Assembly (NCBI GenBank): GCA_028023455.1
Contig: JAQFVV010012507.1
Coordinates: 3,636,901 to 3,700,900, forward strand
Direction of reading: 5' to 3'
Origin: Epiperipatus broadwayi
Taxonomy: Eukaryota; Onychophora; Udeonychophora; Euonychophora; Peripatidae
Length of the DNA: 64,000 nucleotides
This document shows positions 11,976-23,499 of this stretch, one piece after another (the first letter of the stretch is position 1; each line of letters starts with the position of its first letter). The position numbers and the translations under genes are program-made. A model generated the notes under the pieces. It searched no databases. It was given only the letters and a program-made list of their open reading frames with translations, and was not told the DNA's origin.

Positions 11976-14900
11976 ATATATATAATTAGAATATAATTAA
12001 TATTTTGTTATTTTTATTAGTTTGATTGTGATAAATAGTTAATTAACATAAAAATACGACTTATTTTTTTAACTGATCTCATTAAATAATTAGTTCAATT
12101 ATTTATTAATTAACAGCGGCTATGATTTTATTAAAAGTATTAGAGGTTAAAATGAATATAAGTAGAATGTTTATTCAAAATGAAAATAAATTTTAATAAA
12201 TGTACTATTATAGATATGAATTATAAAAAAACGTTTTGTTTTACTATTTAATTGAACCTTTACATAATCAACCAACACTTTTTATTAATAAGATGTTTAA
12301 TAACAAAAAAAAAAAAAACAGATTATAAATAAAAGATGTATTCTTTTATAATAAAATAGTTCTGGTAAAACGGTCAATAATTAGATTACAAAATAAATAT
12401 TATATGTATGTCTTAAGTAACATTAAAAAATGTTTGTGTAAAAGTTTGTGTTAATAGTATTGTAGCTGTAATTATATGTTAGAATAGCGTGATTGATTAT
12501 ATTATTGCTTTAAATTCAACAATCATAAATTAAAAGATCCTAGGTTCGATTTCTTTCCTAATGCTATCATTTATTAGCCCAACAACACCTGATGAAGAGA
12601 AGAGAATAATACTTATTTGAAAAGTTGAATTATATATTAATCTGTGTGCCATTAGTAACAAGTAATTACACTTGAAAAGTTTAAGTAAATTTAATTTTTT
12701 ATAAGACATTTAATAATTAATATCAGATGATTGAAATAGACCAACTTATGATTACAATATGTTATAAAACTGTCTTCAGCTTTTTGATTAATTCTCTTGA
12801 TTAAAATTATTAAGAAGTTAAACTTTACTTTTTGTTGTTATTGATTGAAAATAAACTTTAAAAAAAAATCATAAAAAAAAAGAAAGCTTATTGATAAAGT
12901 AATGAAATATAATAAAGGATTACATATTATTTGCTGTAAACAGAAAAAAAATATTCAAGCTGTGAAATAAATATGGTTTTACTTAAGGTAAATTGCGTTT
13001 TAACTAATATTTTTGTGAATCAATAAATCGATAATAATTTTAGTAATGTATTTCAGCAAAATATAAAATCAGCGTTTACATAAATTAACAATAAAACTCT
13101 TGTCAAACTATTAACTATATAACATCTGTTATGACATTAATCAAGAAAACTATTTTTTAAAATCTAAATGGATTCTTAACATTATTTAATAAGAACATAA
13201 TAATACTACGAATTACAATAACATTAAAATAGTCAGAAGTCTAAAACTTTTTTTCATTATAATAAAAATTTAGATATTGTGCTTTATAATTTCCAATAAA
13301 CAGATTTTATTCATGATTAGGCCCAACATTTTTGATACATTGCTTAGACTTTTAAAAACATTTTAAAATATATTATTAATTATATATATATATATATATA
13401 TATATTAATAATTAATAATATAGATATTTATATATCTGTAATATTGTGGAAGCAACTACTTTTCATGCATGCACTAAAACTGACACACACTTCCCCAACA
13501 ATAAACATCTTTCTCTAATATATAAACCAAATTTGTGCAAGTAATATGCCGATTTAAAAATCAGGCTTTTAATAAGTTCAAACCCTAATTTAGGAACAGT
13601 CAATAACTTTGCTTTATTTAAAGAATAATCTCTAACCATAGGTGACTCCAAGAGTTTTTAAACAATTATTAACAGAAGAGAGTATACCAATTTAGTAAAT
13701 GTGAGGTAATAGTTGCTTTTACAATATTATGGCAGTACAAATGGGACAAACATATGTATGATACTTGAAGAGCAGAGACTCTATTAAATCCAAATTAAAT
13801 CAATATTGATATCAGCCTAAAATGACATTAATGAAGATTTTGATAATCTTTTTCCTTAAATCCATAATCTATACTACTATAAGTTAAAAATTAATGTGAA
13901 ATAATAGGAATGCTAGCTCTGATGCATATGATAAGATTTTTAGATAATAGTCTGGCTTTTATTTGGACTGAAATATATGTATAGAAGTTAATGTTATTTG
14001 AATTATACATTAATGTATAATTATATATTTATACCTCTTACTAACTAAAGTAAGTGAAGTTTATGACTTTAATTTAGTAATGATAATAATAATCATTTAT
14101 TTACATCACATAATGATAACTCATAAAGTTGATAAAACATCAGTGAATAAACCTAATATATGACACTTATCTAGTGGATATAACTCATTACAATGTTAAA
14201 CGATAGATATAGATAGAAAATCTGAGTAAAATCTGTGTTTACTTTCATTTGTTAAATATAGAAGATTTACAAAATCATAACTTTTATGATGTATTAAATC
14301 TAAATAAGTTATCTTCTATACAAAATTATTGTTTTGTGATTATTTTGACTAATTAGTGTAATTTTCATTTGAATGTATATACATCTAAAACATTTATTCA
14401 TGACTAACCACAATATATTAGATTATCAATAAATAAATAATAGAACTTGAAATGGAATTAAAAGTTGATAAAGTGATGAGATATACAATGCCCATATATT
14501 CATGAACATTTTAAAATCCAAAGCATAGTGTATTATCCTACATTTGGGGAACATTAAAATCCATCTACTGTTCAGAATTCCTTTCTAATAAATCCCTATA
14601 TAATTTTGTTCATAAGTATTTCTTGTTTTAATCCTATGTAGCTAGTTTTTATAACTCAGTGTTCTATATATTATGTTTCTTACCAAGATATACATATATA
14701 AATTATTGGGAGTTGACAAATACTTATTCTGAGATATTTGTTCAATTAGCAATAATATGTTTCACTATAGTGCAACAAATAGATGCCTTAGGTATTGAGA
14801 TGGGAATTATCCTTACATAACTGTATTGACAGATTTTGGCAATATAAGTAAAATGATTCTGTTAAACATATATTTTTGGGGTATAGTAATAAATGTTTGA

Positions 14901-15132
14901 GAAATTAAAATTTGATTTTTCTATGTCACAAAAGATATCTATTTTTTATCGCTAATGTTGTTTTGGTGTTCTTGATGATTTTATCATCATTATGCGTGTA
15001 ATCTTGTATTGTATTCTGATATATATATATATATATATATATTCTAACCTATATAATTTAAATATACATACATTTATATATATATAGTTATATATATATA
15101 TATATAATATCAAATAATATAAGTATAATAAC
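11976..15132. other. Gene-free AT-rich region
   Basis: No protein similarity. Contains (TA)n at about 13383-13406 and 15021-15105, and one degenerate SINE-like segment near 12486-12590. The 60-62 codon frames here are A/T-driven and unsupported. Confidence 0.6.
12486..12590 (+). mobile_element. Degenerate tRNA-like SINE (tentative)
   Basis: Contains the B-box-like taggttcgatttc (12541-12553) followed by aatgctatcat, matching the gatgctatgac that follows the tRNA-like head in the copies at 24.2, 25.95 and 43.05 kb. The head is too diverged to fold with confidence. Confidence 0.35.
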
Positions 15133-15265
15133 AATATTCACTAGAATAAAAACTACAAAATTTTAAAAAATGCCTGTATAAAATTAAAGATTAAAATTCT
15201 TTGCTATAGCTAGCTTCGGCGTATTCCACCATCTTAAGTAGCAATACGTTAATATTTAAATATTA

Positions 15266-16186
15266 TCAAACTCTCACACCAGTAACGTTCCCACATGAAT
15301 TACCTACTTTCCATAAATTGTGAATATTAACACAATGACACTGTTTATTCAACACATTATCTGTACTATTTATAAAATAGGACTCCTTAATTCTTCTTTT
15401 CCTCAAATCATTTTCCATATGCAAAATAAAAACTCTATCAAAGCAGAATTCTCCATTACAACTCACAGCATGTTCTGCAAAAACAGATTTATACCTATCT
15501 GCAGAACAATGCAACTTATTATATAATAATTCATGCTCCCTAATCCTCTTTTTCAATGCACATTTGGTCTCCCCGATGTAACTATAACCACAATGACATA
15601 CCACTTTATATATAATATTACATTTGCTGCTTTTATCAATAGAATCTTTGCCATTAATAACCAATCTTCCAGTATTTGCACCCACTTTAAATGCAACATT
15701 AAAATCAGCAGATACCAATGATGTAATCTTATTACAAACAATATCCTTTACATAAGGCAATGCTATCCATTTTTTCTTTTCCATATTATCTCTTCTCCAT
15801 CTGTTTCTATATCTATATAGTGCACATAAAATATTTGTCCTACTATATCCCACACCCAATAAATCATTCACATATCTTTCAATATTAATCATTTTATCAC
15901 TCTGAAATTTACATAAAACATCATTTCTAAAAAGAAATGTTCTAAAACCAGCCAATTTATAGGTAAGTGGAACATTTGAATTTGGAAGAACAACTCCTCT
16001 AATTGATAATGGTTTCAACACCATTTTATTATTAATTTTATTCCCTTCTCTCCATAAAATCAAATCAAGATATTTTACACTCTTCTCACTATCTTCAGAA
16101 GTAATAGTCCACGTTAATCCAGCAATGTCTTTTAATTTAATAAGCAGTTTATGCACTATCATATTTGATCCTACAAAAAACATCAT
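15266..16186 (-). pseudogene. Inverted partial PLE copy: end of RT plus GIY-YIG domain
   Basis: A 306-codon minus-strand frame whose residues match the last ~300 residues of the plus-strand PLE ORF almost exactly. It starts just after the YVDD box position, so it lacks the catalytic RT core; the GIY-YIG domain with YIGET is complete. Differences are few (for example Leu/Phe, Lys/Asn, Ser/Asn, His/Arg and Cys/Arg). PLE similarity stops at 16176. It is a by-product of insertion rather than a working gene. Confidence 0.85.
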
Positions 16187-17999
16187 TTCTAAAAAGAAAT
16201 GTTCTAAAATCAGCCAATTTATAGATGAGGTGATTTCTAAAATATCTTTGTTAAATATTTCTAATGTAAAATGTGATGATTCATGGTATAAACAAATTAA
16301 TTTAATAAGAAGATATTTATCAGATAATAATGTTACATGTATTAAAGAAGATAAAGGTGGAAGATTATGTTTGATGTTTAAAAGTTTATATAGAGAAAAG
16401 GTTCATCAGCAAATTCAAAAATTAAAATTTAAATTGATAAATGCTTATTCTATTGATACAGTGAGATTGAAATTTATTAATACTATACTTAAGCCATATT
16501 TAAAGAAAGTGTTTGATAGAAAGTTATATCTATCTCTTTATCCATCAGCTGCAATTATGCCAAGGATTTTTGGAAATTTAAAAGTGCATAAGGAAGGATT
16601 ACCTATTAGACTGATGTTGGATTTTGGAGGATGTATGTATTATCATGCAGCAGTTTTTGTGGGAAAGTTTTTGCAAGATGAATTGGGTTTTGGTGATTAT
16701 ACAATTGGGTCTTCATTTGATTTAGTTAAAAAGATTGATAATATTGTTTTGGATAATGATGATAAATTATTTACATTGGATGTTGCAGAGTTATATGGTT
16801 CAATAAAAAGAAAGGACTCTATTAACATTATTGATCAAGTTTTATATGAAAAAGGAGTGTGCAAGTTTTATCGTATGTTTGTAAAGGATTTGTTATTATT
16901 TATTGATCAGAATTTGATAGCTACATTTGAAGATCGGTTGTATATGATGGATGAAGGTTGGCCTATGGGTTTGCCTGTTTCAGCAATTATATGTAGTTAT
17001 GTGTTGTCATATTATGAAGGGATGATTTTAAAAGAATATTTTATGACCGGTGTTAAAAGTTATTTTAGGTATGTGGATGATGTGCTTATTGTAGGATCAA
17101 ATATGATAGTGCATAAACTGTTTATTAAATTAAATGATATTGCTGGATTAACGTGGACTATTACTTCTGAAGATAGTGAGAAGAGTGTAAAATATCTTGA
17201 TTTGATTTTATGGAGAGAAGGGAATAAAATTAATAATAAAATGGTGTTGAAACCATTATCAATTAGAGGAGTTGTTCTTCCAAATTCAAATGTTCCACTT
17301 ACCTATAAATTGGCTGGTTTTAGAACATTTCTTTTTAGAAATGATGTTTTATGTAAATTTCAGAGTGATAAAATGATTAATATTGAAAGATATGTGAATG
17401 ATTTATTGGGTGTGGGATATAGTAGGACAAATATTTTATGTGCACTATATAGGTATAGAAACAGATGGAGAAGAGATAATATGGAAAAGAAAAAATGGAT
17501 AGCATTGCCTTATGTAAAGGATATTGTTTGTAATAAGATTACATCATTGGTATCTGCTGATTTTAATGTTGCATTTAAAGTGGGTGCAAATACTGGAAGA
17601 TTGGTTATTAATGGCAAAGATTCTATTGATAAAAGCAACAAATGTAATATTATATATAAAGTGGTATGTCATTGTGGTTATAGTTACATTGGGGAGACCA
17701 AATGTGCATTGAAAAAGAGGATTAGGGAGCATGAATTATTATATAATAAGTTGCGTTGTTCTGCAGATAGGTATAAATCTGTTTTTGCAGAACATGCTGT
17801 GAGTTGTAATGGAGAATTCTGCTTTGATAGAGTTTTTATTTTGCATATGGAAAATGATTTGAGGAAAAGAAGAATTAAGGAGTCCTATTTTATAAATAGT
17901 ACAGATAATGTGTTGAATAAACAGTGTCATTGTGTTAATATTCACAATTTATGGAAAGTAGGTAATTCACGTGGGAACGTTACTGGTGTGAGAGTTTGA
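16125..17999 (+). CDS. Penelope-like reverse transcriptase with GIY-YIG endonuclease
   Basis: A 624-codon open frame. Residues 1 to about 33 are not PLE coding: they come from the inverted arm and a 48-bp filler, so true similarity starts near 16225. The reverse transcriptase has DKGG (76-79), a LFTLDV..LYGSI motif A with D219 and Y224, MGLP (281-284) as motif B, and YVDD (316-319) as the catalytic box. The C-terminal GIY-YIG domain has Y511, CHC (515-517) and YIGET (521-525), then an Arg-rich helix ending in REH. PLE proteins use the endonuclease to nick the target and prime reverse transcription. Family proteins usually have a longer N-terminus, so the first 100 or more residues seem lost. 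No stop interrupts the two domains, so a protein could be made, but no promoter is evident. Confidence 0.88.
   Translation: MSFNLISSLCTIIFDPTKNIISKKKCSKISQFIDEVISKISLLNISNVKCDDSWYKQINLIRRYLSDNNVTCIKEDKGGRLCLMFKSLYREKVHQQIQKLKFKLINAYSIDTVRLKFINTILKPYLKKVFDRKLYLSLYPSAAIMPRIFGNLKVHKEGLPIRLMLDFGGCMYYHAAVFVGKFLQDELGFGDYTIGSSFDLVKKIDNIVLDNDDKLFTLDVAELYGSIKRKDSINIIDQVLYEKGVCKFYRMFVKDLLLFIDQNLIATFEDRLYMMDEGWPMGLPVSAIICSYVLSYYEGMILKEYFMTGVKSYFRYVDDVLIVGSNMIVHKLFIKLNDIAGLTWTITSEDSEKSVKYLDLILWREGNKINNKMVLKPLSIRGVVLPNSNVPLTYKLAGFRTFLFRNDVLCKFQSDKMINIERYVNDLLGVGYSRTNILCALYRYRNRWRRDNMEKKKWIALPYVKDIVCNKITSLVSADFNVAFKVGANTGRLVINGKDSIDKSNKCNIIYKVVCHCGYSYIGETKCALKKRIREHELLYNKLRCSADRYKSVFAEHAVSCNGEFCFDRVFILHMENDLRKRRIKESYFINSTDNVLNKQCHCVNIHNLWKVGNSRGNVTGVRV
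16177..16224. repeat. 48-bp templated filler at the PLE inverted junction
   Basis: Positions 16177-16224 repeat 15915-15962 with one mismatch (c15948 versus t16210), and are the reverse complement of 17303-17350. The filler starts exactly where the inverted repeat ends (16176) and is followed by the plus-strand copy. It contains the near-palindrome atttctaaaaagaaat. Confidence 0.88.
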
Positions 18000-18132
18000 T
18001 AATATTTAAATATTAACGTATTGCGACTTAAGATGGTGGAATACACCAAAGCTAGCTATAGCAAAGAATTTTAATCTTTAATTTTATACAGGCATTTTTT
18101 AAAATTTTGTAGTTTTTATTCTAGTGAATATT
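18000..18132 (+). other. PLE 3' untranslated end with hammerhead-like folding segment
   Basis: Downstream of the stop codon, 18024-18065 can form two hairpins: GGTG/CACC with loop GAATA (18035-18047), and GCTA/TAGC with loop GCTA (18051-18062). The order CTTAAGA, hairpin, AA(A/G), hairpin resembles a hammerhead ribozyme core, and PLEs are known to carry hammerheads. The copy in the left arm (15200-15241) keeps GAA after the first hairpin. CTTAAGA differs from the CUGANGA consensus at an essential G, and I see no stem I, so it is at best degenerate. Confidence 0.35.
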
Positions 18133-20464
18133 TATATATATATATATTGAGCTGGATTGATTTCCGATTCAATTGTTTTATTACTAAAATTAAAAAAGGA
18201 AAACAACTTCATTTTCATTAAATGTCTAATGCTCAATTTTTTTATCATTATTTAAAACACATACACATTTATATTTTAAAATATATTATTTAATGTTTAT
18301 AAAATTGATTGTAAAATAGTTTACTTTCACTGTCTGTTTTAATCAATTTGATTAAAAACAGGCAAGCTTGCTAATTATATATTCCTGTTGCTTTTATTGT
18401 AATTATTTTTAAAGTTAATTCTAAAAAGCGGAGATTTAGTTTTGTATTTGTCGTTTTTGTTTCAATTATCCCTGGTTGGAAGTCTTAAATTAGATTGAAT
18501 GGGAAATTAATATTTGCCCTGCCTGGAATATAGAATGGACACTAATGAAAGTTTTGCGTGGGGAATGTAGGGAGGCAAGGATAGCCCACCAATTTTTTCA
18601 GAAAGAAGAGATTCATTATTAGATACACACTTGGATTATGGCAGGCAAAGAGATACCATTGTGAATAGCTGTTTGGATGTTTAATTCCTAGTAAAAACTT
18701 AAATAATTATTGACAAACTTTGTTGCTGTGCAAAATGTCAAAATCCACCCCTGTTAGTTTTGCCATCATTAGAATGTCTGGGTAATTTAAAACAAAGGAC
18801 AGACCCACGACTACCAGCTCTTCTTCATTCATGCCATGAACCCTCTAAAATAAACACTGCCTCTACCTTGCCTCTGTCAAAGGACCTGAAAAATGAACTA
18901 TTATCAAAAGTGCACACTCATCACTAAATCACTAGGACTCTGTCTTACCGTAAGCTAAACTTTTTCCTATTTTAGCCAGGGTAAATAAATTGTGTTTAAT
19001 TAAATCTCTGCTCAATTTAATGATAAATATGTTTTAAAATGGTATTAATTGTTTTTTTTAATTATTTATTATCTGTACGTACTCTTTTCTAGTATTTAAA
19101 GTGTGTCTTGGAATCTTAGTTTTAAGATTCCAAGTTTGTTTGCAATTTTCGTTTATCATAAGGTGATTGTATTTTATATGTTTAATATATACCTGATTAT
19201 TTTGTTAACTATTACAAAACACATTGGCAGTTTTCGTAATCTTTTTTTATTTACCTGCCCTTAGTTTTACAATAAAGAATCTTTAAACATGTTTCGTTTG
19301 TGCTGTTTGTGCAAACAACAAAATCTTTTTGCTCGCTATTTGTCAAGTTATTTCTTTGGGTTGTCTAAAAATAGTCTATTTCTTTCTGGATTACGTAAGA
19401 TTGCAATCAAATATCTGTTGCTGTCTTGTAGGTGAGATCAACCATGTTTACTTTGAATGTAGTATTACGTGCAGCAGTCCTGCGGCGTTTTAACGACAGT
19501 AATTAGAATATTACTGCTCGGACGTCCGTGCTGGTTACATTGATTTCTGGCGGGCAAGTAACTGTTTTATTATCCCTGATTCAGGAAGCTAGGGTTGTTG
19601 TTTGTTTTTGTAATTTTACAACTGGCCAGCAAGAAGATATTATCCTAACCATTTCTTATATTTTAAGTGAGATAATTTTATTGCCAAAATGTTTAATGCC
19701 TTCATGTTTGTCGTACTCTTGTGCACTCTCTGGTAAATATACGTATGTTAATATAAGTCACTTTTATATTCGTGGACAGATGTCTTTACAATATTGTCTA
19801 ACTTATAAAATTAATAAATTGTTTAAATTTATTTGGCTGACGTTTGTCTTTGTGCTTTGATTTCTCAGCTGTCTAAATAATATTTAAGATATCTTATTCC
19901 TCCCTGAGTGTAGTTCGGTGCCTTTTGATTCACATATCCTGTCCACCCTAAAATAAATGTCTAGTTCCTATTTTCTGATTAGTGGCGACCCCGGGGTCAC
20001 TATATGAGAATCTCAAGGATCTTTATCCCGTTACAATATATAAATATATATATAATTCAAATTTAATGGCCCATATTTGTAATTTCCTTTAGAAGCGAAT
20101 ACATCCTTTAGATTATAGTATTAATAGCATTTTGGTTGTTACTGGGATTTAATTTAAATTTGTCCTTTGGAGCAGATGTTGACTTTTCTTTTAGATGTTT
20201 ATTTTACATTTCTTTTTAACATATAAGTTTTGGATAGGTACATCTTTCCATTGCTCTTTATAATATGAAAATCTTTATCATTGCAAAATATTTTCTTTTG
20301 AAATAGGCAATGTCTATATATGAAAATAACACACTTTTTAAAAAAATAAAAAATATATTTTTTCTTTAATGACTTGTTTGTTGTTTCCTTTGTTTCTTAA
20401 TGACCACAGGTTCACCACTGTTATATATGATTCAGTCAAGGGATTGTTTTATAAAAATTTATTA
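18133..20464. other. No recognised gene; moderately GC-richer segment, possible LTR remnant end
   Basis: 18470-20035 is less AT-rich than the surroundings. A 110-codon frame at 19528-19860 has no recognisable domain. Near the right end lie a 12-bp palindrome GACCCCGGGGTC (19987-19998) and the sequence tatcccgttaca ending at 20035, whose reverse complement starts TGTAACGGG like many LTRs. TGGCGACCCC next to it resembles a primer-binding site, but the arrangement does not form a coherent LTR. An AATAAA lies near 19272. Identity unresolved. Confidence 0.4.
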
Positions 20465-21840
20465 AATATATAGGGTATAGGTGCACAGACCTTCACATGA
20501 CCCACCACTCTCCACTCCATCTCATAATGTATATATTGATATAGAGATATAATAAGCCTGTATTTCAGTTACTATAAAAATTTCTTAAGTAATTATTAAT
20601 GGACAGGCTTCAATCTACTCCACACTCCAAATCTTCAACTGTCCATCCAATTGAAAATCTGATGATGGAACGCTCAAAGGCCACTCTGAGGCTGAGATTA
20701 TTGTCACACCCATGTTGACCCAAAGTCAATCTGACCCCTAATGTACAGGACCTAATCCATTAAATACATATACAATGGATAGGCAGACATCTCTAATATG
20801 TAATAGCTGAAATACACAGGTTTATATATACCTGTGTCTATATATGTAATAGACAGGGTATGAGCACAGACTTTCACATGACCCACCACTCTCCACACTA
20901 TCTCATAACACTGATACACCTGAACACACATATGTTGAAAAGATAAATAATCACCAATATACGTATTTCATGCTAAACCAGCAATCATCAGTTGGTCCAG
21001 ATTACCATCTCTACAAATATATGCTACAAGTGCTCAGATATATATTAAGATAGCAAATCCTCCTACTTTAATGAACAGGCTTCAATCTACTCCACCCTCC
21101 AACTCTTCAACTGTCCATCCAATTGAAAATCTGATGATGGAATGCTCAAAGGCCACCCTGAGGCCAAGATTATTGTCACACCCATGTTGGCCCAAAGTCA
21201 ATCTGACCCCTAATGTACAGGACCTAATCCATTAAATACATATACAAGGGATAGGCAGACATCTCTAATATGTAATAGCTGAAATACACAGGTTTATATA
21301 TACCTGTGTCTATATATGTAATAGACAGGGTATGAGCACAGACTTTCACATGACCCACCACTCTCCACACTATCTCATAACACTGATACACCTGAACACA
21401 CATATGTCGAAAAGATAAATAATCACCAATATACGTATTTCATGCTAAACCAGCAATCATCAGTTGGTCCAGATTACCATCTCTACAAATATATGCTACA
21501 AGTGCTCAGATATATATTAAGATAGCAAATCCTCCTACTTTAATGGACAGGCTTCAATCTACTCCACACTCCAACTCTTCAACTGTCCATCCAATTGAAA
21601 ATCTGATGAAAGTCTGTGCTCATACCCTGTCTATTACATATATAGACACAGGTATATATAAACATGTGTATTTCAGCTATTACATATTAGAGATGTCTGC
21701 CTATCCCTTGTATATGTATTTAATGGATTAGGTCCTGTACATTAGGGGTCAGATTGACTTTGGGTCAACATGGGTGTGACAATAATCTCGGCCTCAGGGT
21801 GGCCTTTGAGCGTTCCATCATCAGATTTTAAGTAATTATT
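20465..21840. repeat. 472-bp tandem array with an inverted third unit
   Basis: The marker acaggcttcaatctactcca recurs with starts near 20603, 21075 and 21547: period 472 bp twice. The third unit keeps only about 60 bp in direct orientation, then continues as the reverse complement of the unit interior (21608-21827 mirrors about 21130-21350). Each unit contains a palindrome acacaggt...acctgtgt (20815-20838, 21287-21310). A separate fragment of the unit lies at 20470-20530. TTAAGTAATTATT flanks the array at 20585-20597 and 21828-21840. Small frames inside are not coding. Confidence 0.9.
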
Positions 21841-22108
21841 GTTATAATTAAATTCATTTGAATATCATTTATAAGTACATACATACATAAACACATTCAT
21901 ACACGTATAAGTGTAATGTATTATCGATTCATTAAGGCCTATGAAATATGCATGTGTCAAATTTTTTGATGAAATAAATTTGTATTATGATTCTACTCTT
22001 GAAATTAAAATGTTGTTTTAATTTCTACTGCAAAGAAATTTATTTTTTTTAAAATTGAGCAAAGTTTTGAAAATAAAATATTAAATAAATAGCCTATTTT
22101 CTTATAAG

Positions 22109-22545
22109 ATGACATCATCAACATCATCAACCATTATAATTCCATTGCAGGATAAAAATCTTTCCAAGTGCAAACCATCTTTTCCAATCTTTAGCTTTTC
22201 TTCTCCACATTACCCCTGTGCACTCTCTTATTTTATCCATCTATCACACATGTGGTCTATTTTTGGGTCTTTTACAATCTCTTGTAATCCAGTTTAATAT
22301 TTCAATTTACTATCTATTATCATCTCTTCTAGCAATATGTGCAGCCCAACTCCATTTCAATCTTTTAATTTTTTCAACGAAGTCAATAACATCTGTTTGT
22401 TCTCTACCCATATATTATGCTTTTGATCTCTTCTTGTTACTCCTAACATTCATCTCTCCATACTTCTTTAAGTGGTCTTAAGTCTCTGTATTGCTCTTCT
22501 ATTAAGTGTCCAAGTCTCAGATCCATAAGTAATATTTTCTACACT
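22109..22545 (-). mobile_element. RTE/BovB-like LINE, 3' fragment
   Basis: Minus-strand 3' end of the same LINE that is near full length at 35453-38423. It covers the last ~430 bp of the coding region, including the CETWTL-type block and the C-terminal Arg/Trp-rich tail, and ends in a short (TGATGT/TGA)n tail at 22109-22132, as RTE elements do. It is 5'-truncated, the common fate of LINE copies, and broken by stops. Confidence 0.8.
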
Positions 22546-23499
22546 TATATTTAGAACTATCAAAGAAAAATGTATTGTCATAATATGATAGATGGAAGGA
22601 AGTCATCAATTAGGCAGTTTAATGATTATACATCCTATATTTAAAAAAATATAGTGTATATCTATGATCTGTGGTAAAATACGTACTTTTACAGCACTAT
22701 ATATATATATATATACAAGTAAAAAAAAAGGGTAAAACAGCTATGAAGTTGTTTGTTGCATTGCAAAGGCATTTTTTATCAGAATAAAAAAAAATTACTA
22801 TATAGAGTAGGCAACATTTTACAGGTGATGATTTCTGCAGTTCTTTGGTTTATTCTCTAGTTAAGACTTTCAAAATACTAATTTTTTGTATAATAAGGGT
22901 ATGGTGAAGTATATGATTAAAGGTATAATAACAACAGAAATTTTACATTTTTATAATCTGAAATAGTTTTCAAGATTTACCTATAGCTTAATTTAGTTTT
23001 AAATGCCAAAGATCAATGAATCCATTCAAAAATAAAATATAATGATTAATTAAAATTACATTATGCAAGCAAATACATTTGGAAATCTTTCTGAGCAAAA
23101 ATTCTGACACAATACATATTTTCCTTGAATAAAGCTGTTTCTAGATATTTTGAAGTTTAATATTGGAATCTTACTGAATATAAAAAATGGTAATACAGTA
23201 TATTTAGTCTTGCAATATTTCAACCAATAACATTAAGTTCAAACATGAATAAAATGCAATGCTTTATATTAATTATATAACAAGCAGGAAAATTTATATC
23301 CTATTTATAATTGCTACAATGTAGTTTTAAAGATAGAATGTATAATAATTAATAACATATATAAGTATTTATATAATAAGTAAATGATTAATCACTCAAT
23401 TGTTCAATGAGAATTTAAGAAGTGAAAATGAGGTTAAAAGAAAAAGAATATTGTCAAAATTAGGGATTTAACAAGAAGAATAATGTAACCCTTTAAAGA
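22546..23499. other. Gene-free AT-rich region
   Basis: Nothing coding seen. Contains a short (TA)n at about 22696-22715. Confidence 0.6.

Larger units (their letters stand above)
15133..18132 (+). mobile_element. Penelope-like element with inverted truncated copy at its 5' side
   Basis: A plus-strand PLE copy (about 16225-18132) is joined head to head to a minus-strand partial copy (15133-16176). The arms 15133-16176 and 17089-18132 are inverted repeats of 1,044 bp with no net length difference: every paired position sums to 33,265. The proteins differ at only about five residues in the shared part, so the insertion is young. PLEs are known for tandem or inverted partial copies. The element is 5'-truncated: the usual N-terminal region before the reverse transcriptase is mostly missing. 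Outer ends abut (TA)n-rich DNA and I see no clear target duplication. Confidence 0.88.

Noticed and set aside
19528-19860. 110-codon plus-strand frame
   Set aside because: No domain, and hydrophobic by T-rich composition; its start codon has no supporting context.
21130-21160. ctgatgatgga in the 472-bp unit as a hammerhead core
   Set aside because: No GAAA box or stems at suitable positions on either strand.
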